Shown: positions 6,647 through 8,501 of the stretch, in pieces
Numbering within the stretch: position 1 is the stretch's first letter
Layout: every line of letters starts with the position of its first letter
NCBI GenBank assembly: GCA_003694205.1
Contig: RFKS01000249.1
Coordinates: forward strand, 1-8,501
Source: Alphaproteobacteria bacterium
GTDB lineage: Bacteria > Pseudomonadota > Alphaproteobacteria > Sphingomonadales > Rhodothalassiaceae
DNA length: 8,501 bases
Reading direction: 5' to 3'
Made by a program: the position numbers and the translations under genes
The notes under the pieces: generated by a model
Databases searched by the model: none
The model's input: only the letters and a program-made list of their open reading frames with translations
What the model was told of the DNA's origin: nothing

Positions 6647-7760
6647 AGCCGCCGGCGTCGGATTTCCCGTCCGCGTCCCGGTCCGCGTCACCCTCTGCCG
6701 CATCGGCCGCCGGTTTGTCCTCGACCAGATCGGCGCGATGGCGAGCGAGGCTGATGACGCTCGAGGACGGCAGGCGGAAGGCCCAGCCGCTGGTGCGGGC
6801 GTTGATCGCGTCCGCCTCCGCGGCCCCGTCCTCGGGCGCGTCCGGCATCACCTTTGGCCCTTCGTCCGCGCCCTCTGGTGGCGTGTAGGCGGCCTTGAGC
6901 GTCGCCCAGGCATCGCCGGTCTCGTCTCCCGTCTTGACGAGGTCGAGATCGATGGCGAGGCCGTCGAAGGTCTCCATGTGTACCGCTGCCAGCCGGTCAT
7001 GGCCGGCGATTTCCGCCGCCGGCCGCACATCGCGCAGGCCCATCGTCGTGAACACCATGGCGATCGGATCGAGCGGGCGGAACCCCTTGAGCCGCTCGCT
7101 CTCCTTCAGCCCCGCGAGCGTGAAATCAGCGTCGGGAGCCGGGCGCGAGATGAGGAAATCTTCGCCATCGGGATGCGTGATGCGGATGCGGGCGACGCGG
7201 TTCTGCGCGATGTCGAGAAGGGTCGGCGGCAGCCAGGTCGAGGCCTCGGCGCGCACTTCCGGCAGGTCGGCAACGACATAGGTCACCGCCTCGTCGTCGC
7301 GCCGGACATAGGTCTCGAATCGTCGGTCGCGGTAGCTGCGGTCGCCGACATGAAGCGTGAGCAGGGGCTTCTCGCCATTGCCGTAAAGGCTCAGCCGGAC
7401 CGCCTTGTCACCGAGCCCGATCCGCTCGTAGAGATCGGGATTGCGCGTCGTCTCGCGCACGATCCGGGCGTCGATGAGGGCGCCGAACAACTGGCCCACT
7501 TGCTTTGCATCAGCAGGATAGCCGCCCTTCTCGGCGATCACCCAGACCCCATCCTTGCGTGTCAATGTGGTCGTGTTGAGATCGCTCGCAATCGTGATTC
7601 TCTGCACCTCGTTGATCTGCCTTGCGAGATCGGGATAAAGAGGCGCGTTTCGCTGGCCGACCTCGTGCGGCGCGGTTTCGCCGAACAGCACCCAGATGGC
7701 GGCGAGCACCGCGATCAGGGTCAGGAAGCCGAGGATCGTCGTCTGGCGTTCGCTCATCAT
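6642..7760 (-). CDS. DUF4340 domain-containing membrane-anchored protein
   Basis: This 372-residue protein of unknown molecular function is found next to GldG-type ABC transporter accessory genes. A short cytosolic start (MMSERQTT) is followed by one transmembrane helix (about 9-26, ILGFLTLIAVLAAIWVLF), which probably anchors a periplasmic domain. The body (about 45-270) has the repeated beta-strand character of DUF4340: ITIASDLNTTTLTRKDGVWVIAEKGGYPAD, then LYERIGLGDKAVRLSLYG, LLTLHVGDRSYRDRRFETYVRRDDEAVTYVV and the STWLPPTLLDIAQNRVARI stretch. The last 25 residues are acidic and Ala/Asp-rich. The start ATG (7760) overlaps the TGA of the preceding gene and has AGGAGGAGGAGGG seven bases upstream, so translation is probably coupled. 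A second ATG at 7757 is the alternative start. The family assignment is by pattern recognition, without a search. Confidence 0.82.
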   Translation of the reverse strand: MMSERQTTILGFLTLIAVLAAIWVLFGETAPHEVGQRNAPLYPDLARQINEVQRITIASDLNTTTLTRKDGVWVIAEKGGYPADAKQVGQLFGALIDARIVRETTRNPDLYERIGLGDKAVRLSLYGNGEKPLLTLHVGDRSYRDRRFETYVRRDDEAVTYVVADLPEVRAEASTWLPPTLLDIAQNRVARIRITHPDGEDFLISRPAPDADFTLAGLKESERLKGFRPLDPIAMVFTTMGLRDVRPAAEIAGHDRLAAVHMETFDGLAIDLDLVKTGDETGDAWATLKAAYTPPEGADEGPKVMPDAPEDGAAEADAINARTSGWAFRLPSSSVISLARHRADLVEDKPAADAAEGDADRDADGKSDAGGS

Positions 7761-8500
7761 GCGGGAACCCTCCTCCTCCTGCGCCGCCGGCGCCAGGCCG
7801 CGAGCGACAGCGCGATGAGCGTCAGCAGCGCCGGGACCAGTACCACGTTCAGGATGACGAGCCGCGTCTCCAGGGCCTCGATGTCGCGCACCAGATTGCG
7901 CTGCACGGCGCGGAGCTGCTGCCGGATCTCGAGCGTACGGGCGCGGAAGCGCGCGAGCTCCTGTTCCTGCTCGGGGGTGAGCACGCGCTCGCTCTCGCCC
8001 ATCTTGGCCTGCAGATCCTTGAGTCGCTGCTCGGTGGTTGCGAGCTCCTGCTTGAGGCGCTCCTGTTCGGCGAGGAAGCGGGCCTCGGCGTCGCGCCGGA
8101 TGGCATTGACGACGACAAAGGGGCGATCGCGAACGCCTCGCCCACGCAGGGCGATGAGCGCGTCCGAGCCGGCAAGATTGTCGAGCGCGTTGATGAGCAG
8201 GGTGGCGTTGTCGGCGATCGGCACCAGGATGCGCTGGCCGAAGAAATCCTGCACCTGTACCCAGAAACGGTCGTCGAAAAGGTCGCTGTCGGCGCCGACG
8301 ATGACCGCGATGGGGCCCTTTGATTCGGCGAGATGCGGTGCAGCAGGCGCGGATTTCGCCGGCGCCTCGTCCTGTTTTGCCTCCGGTTTCGCCGGCGGGC
8401 CGTCGGGATAGGCGCTCTTTGCGGGCCCCGTCACACGGGCGACAAGCGTATAGCGCTTGTCGTCGGGCACGACCTTGCGCAGAAGCGCATCGGGATCGGG
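7757..8500 (-). CDS. GldG-family ABC transporter auxiliary protein, C-terminal part (partial)
   Basis: The 247 visible residues are the C-terminal part of a larger protein. The frame stays open to the right edge, beginning PDPDALLRKVVPDDKRYTLV, so the GTG at 8470 is not a real start. A VARVTGPAKSAYPDG stretch and an Ala/Pro/Lys-rich linker are followed by a core (IAVIVGADSDLFDDRFWVQ, VPIADNATLLINALDNLAGSDALIALRGRG, RPFVVVNAIRRDAE). I recognise these as typical of the GldG/ABC-type auxiliary family. A coiled coil (roughly from FLAEQERLKQEL to RDIEALETR), one transmembrane helix (LVILNVVLVPALLTLIALSLAAW) and an arginine-rich cytosolic tail complete it. Homologues work with ABC transporter ATPase and permease genes, which would be expected beyond the right edge. 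In Bacteroidetes GldG belongs to the gliding machinery; in proteobacteria the role is unknown. Confidence 0.85.
   Translation of the reverse strand, partial: PDPDALLRKVVPDDKRYTLVARVTGPAKSAYPDGPPAKPEAKQDEAPAKSAPAAPHLAESKGPIAVIVGADSDLFDDRFWVQVQDFFGQRILVPIADNATLLINALDNLAGSDALIALRGRGVRDRPFVVVNAIRRDAEARFLAEQERLKQELATTEQRLKDLQAKMGESERVLTPEQEQELARFRARTLEIRQQLRAVQRNLVRDIEALETRLVILNVVLVPALLTLIALSLAAWRRRRRRRRVPA
7768..7780 (-). promoter_or_regulatory. Extended Shine-Dalgarno of the DUF4340 gene inside the upstream coding tail
   Basis: On the minus strand, four tandem AGG codons plus G form a purine-rich ribosome binding site seven bases before the ATG at 7760. The same bases encode the last four arginines of the eight-arginine tail of the GldG-family protein, where the preceding four arginines use CGC or CGG. 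This supports the ATG at 7760 and coupled translation. Confidence 0.7.
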
Positions 8501-8501
8501 C

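Noticed and set aside
6542..6703. N-terminal extension of HtpG to 6703
   Set aside because: It would run through the promoter region and overlap the DUF4340 gene; HtpG proteins start close to the residue encoded at 6541.
5333..6754. 473-codon plus-strand open frame opposite htpG
   Set aside because: It is the antisense shadow of the highly conserved HtpG reading frame and shows no family motifs.
6540..8411. Long plus-strand open frame (623 codons) opposite the DUF4340 and GldG-family genes
   Set aside because: Its protein is Arg/Ala/Ser-rich with no recognisable domain. The opposite strand has clear families, transmembrane helices, coupled starts and good ribosome binding sites. Long antisense frames are expected at this GC content.
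1..8501. A novel defence, mobile or biosynthetic system
   Set aside because: All complete genes belong to familiar families and composition looks uniform by eye. No transposase, integrase, phage gene, toxin-antitoxin pair or repeat array was seen.

Overview
The window is GC-rich coding DNA with no tRNA, rRNA, CRISPR array or recognisable insertion sequence. It looks like the chromosome of an alphaproteobacterium. The grounds are the high GC content at third codon positions, the class 2 (quinone-linked) PyrD, an htpG promoter resembling the alphaproteobacterial RpoH consensus, a GldG-type/DUF4340 gene pair, and a Sphingobium-type haloalkane dehalogenase. This is inference from gene content; no marker fixes the genus.

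Layout: (1) pyrD on the plus strand (43-1098) for pyrimidine synthesis, probably overlapping by ATGA the last codons of an upstream gene. (2) A convergent NorM-type MATE efflux gene on the minus strand (1089-2459). Its 3' end overlaps pyrD by 10 bp, and a perfect palindrome covers both stop codons. (3) A 172-bp divergent intergenic region (2460-2631). (4) Two plus-strand genes: a calcineurin-like metallophosphoesterase (2632-3528) and an alpha/beta-hydrolase (3623-4513). The hydrolase is a haloalkane dehalogenase of subfamily HLD-II, with the same length and same-numbered catalytic residues as LinB. (5) A short interspersed inverted-repeat element (4551-4633) where the plus-strand genes meet htpG. 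(6) A minus-strand block, read from the right edge leftwards: the C-terminal part of a GldG-family ABC-transporter auxiliary protein (to 7757), a coupled DUF4340 membrane-anchored protein (7760-6642), then htpG (6541-4652). htpG is preceded by its own probable heat-shock promoter.

How the genes work together: most neighbours are functionally independent housekeeping or accessory genes. The clear functional unit is GldG-family plus DUF4340, which overlap by ATGA, share a Shine-Dalgarno/poly-arginine stretch, and probably act with ABC transporter genes beyond the right edge. htpG follows them but appears to have separate heat-shock control. Phosphoesterase and dehalogenase may share a transcript, but the 94-bp gap and the dehalogenase's own strong ribosome binding site make a functional link uncertain.

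I found no undescribed multi-gene system. The most interesting items are the LinB-like dehalogenase with altered tunnel-lining positions, the compact regulatory overlaps, and the little-understood GldG/DUF4340 pair.
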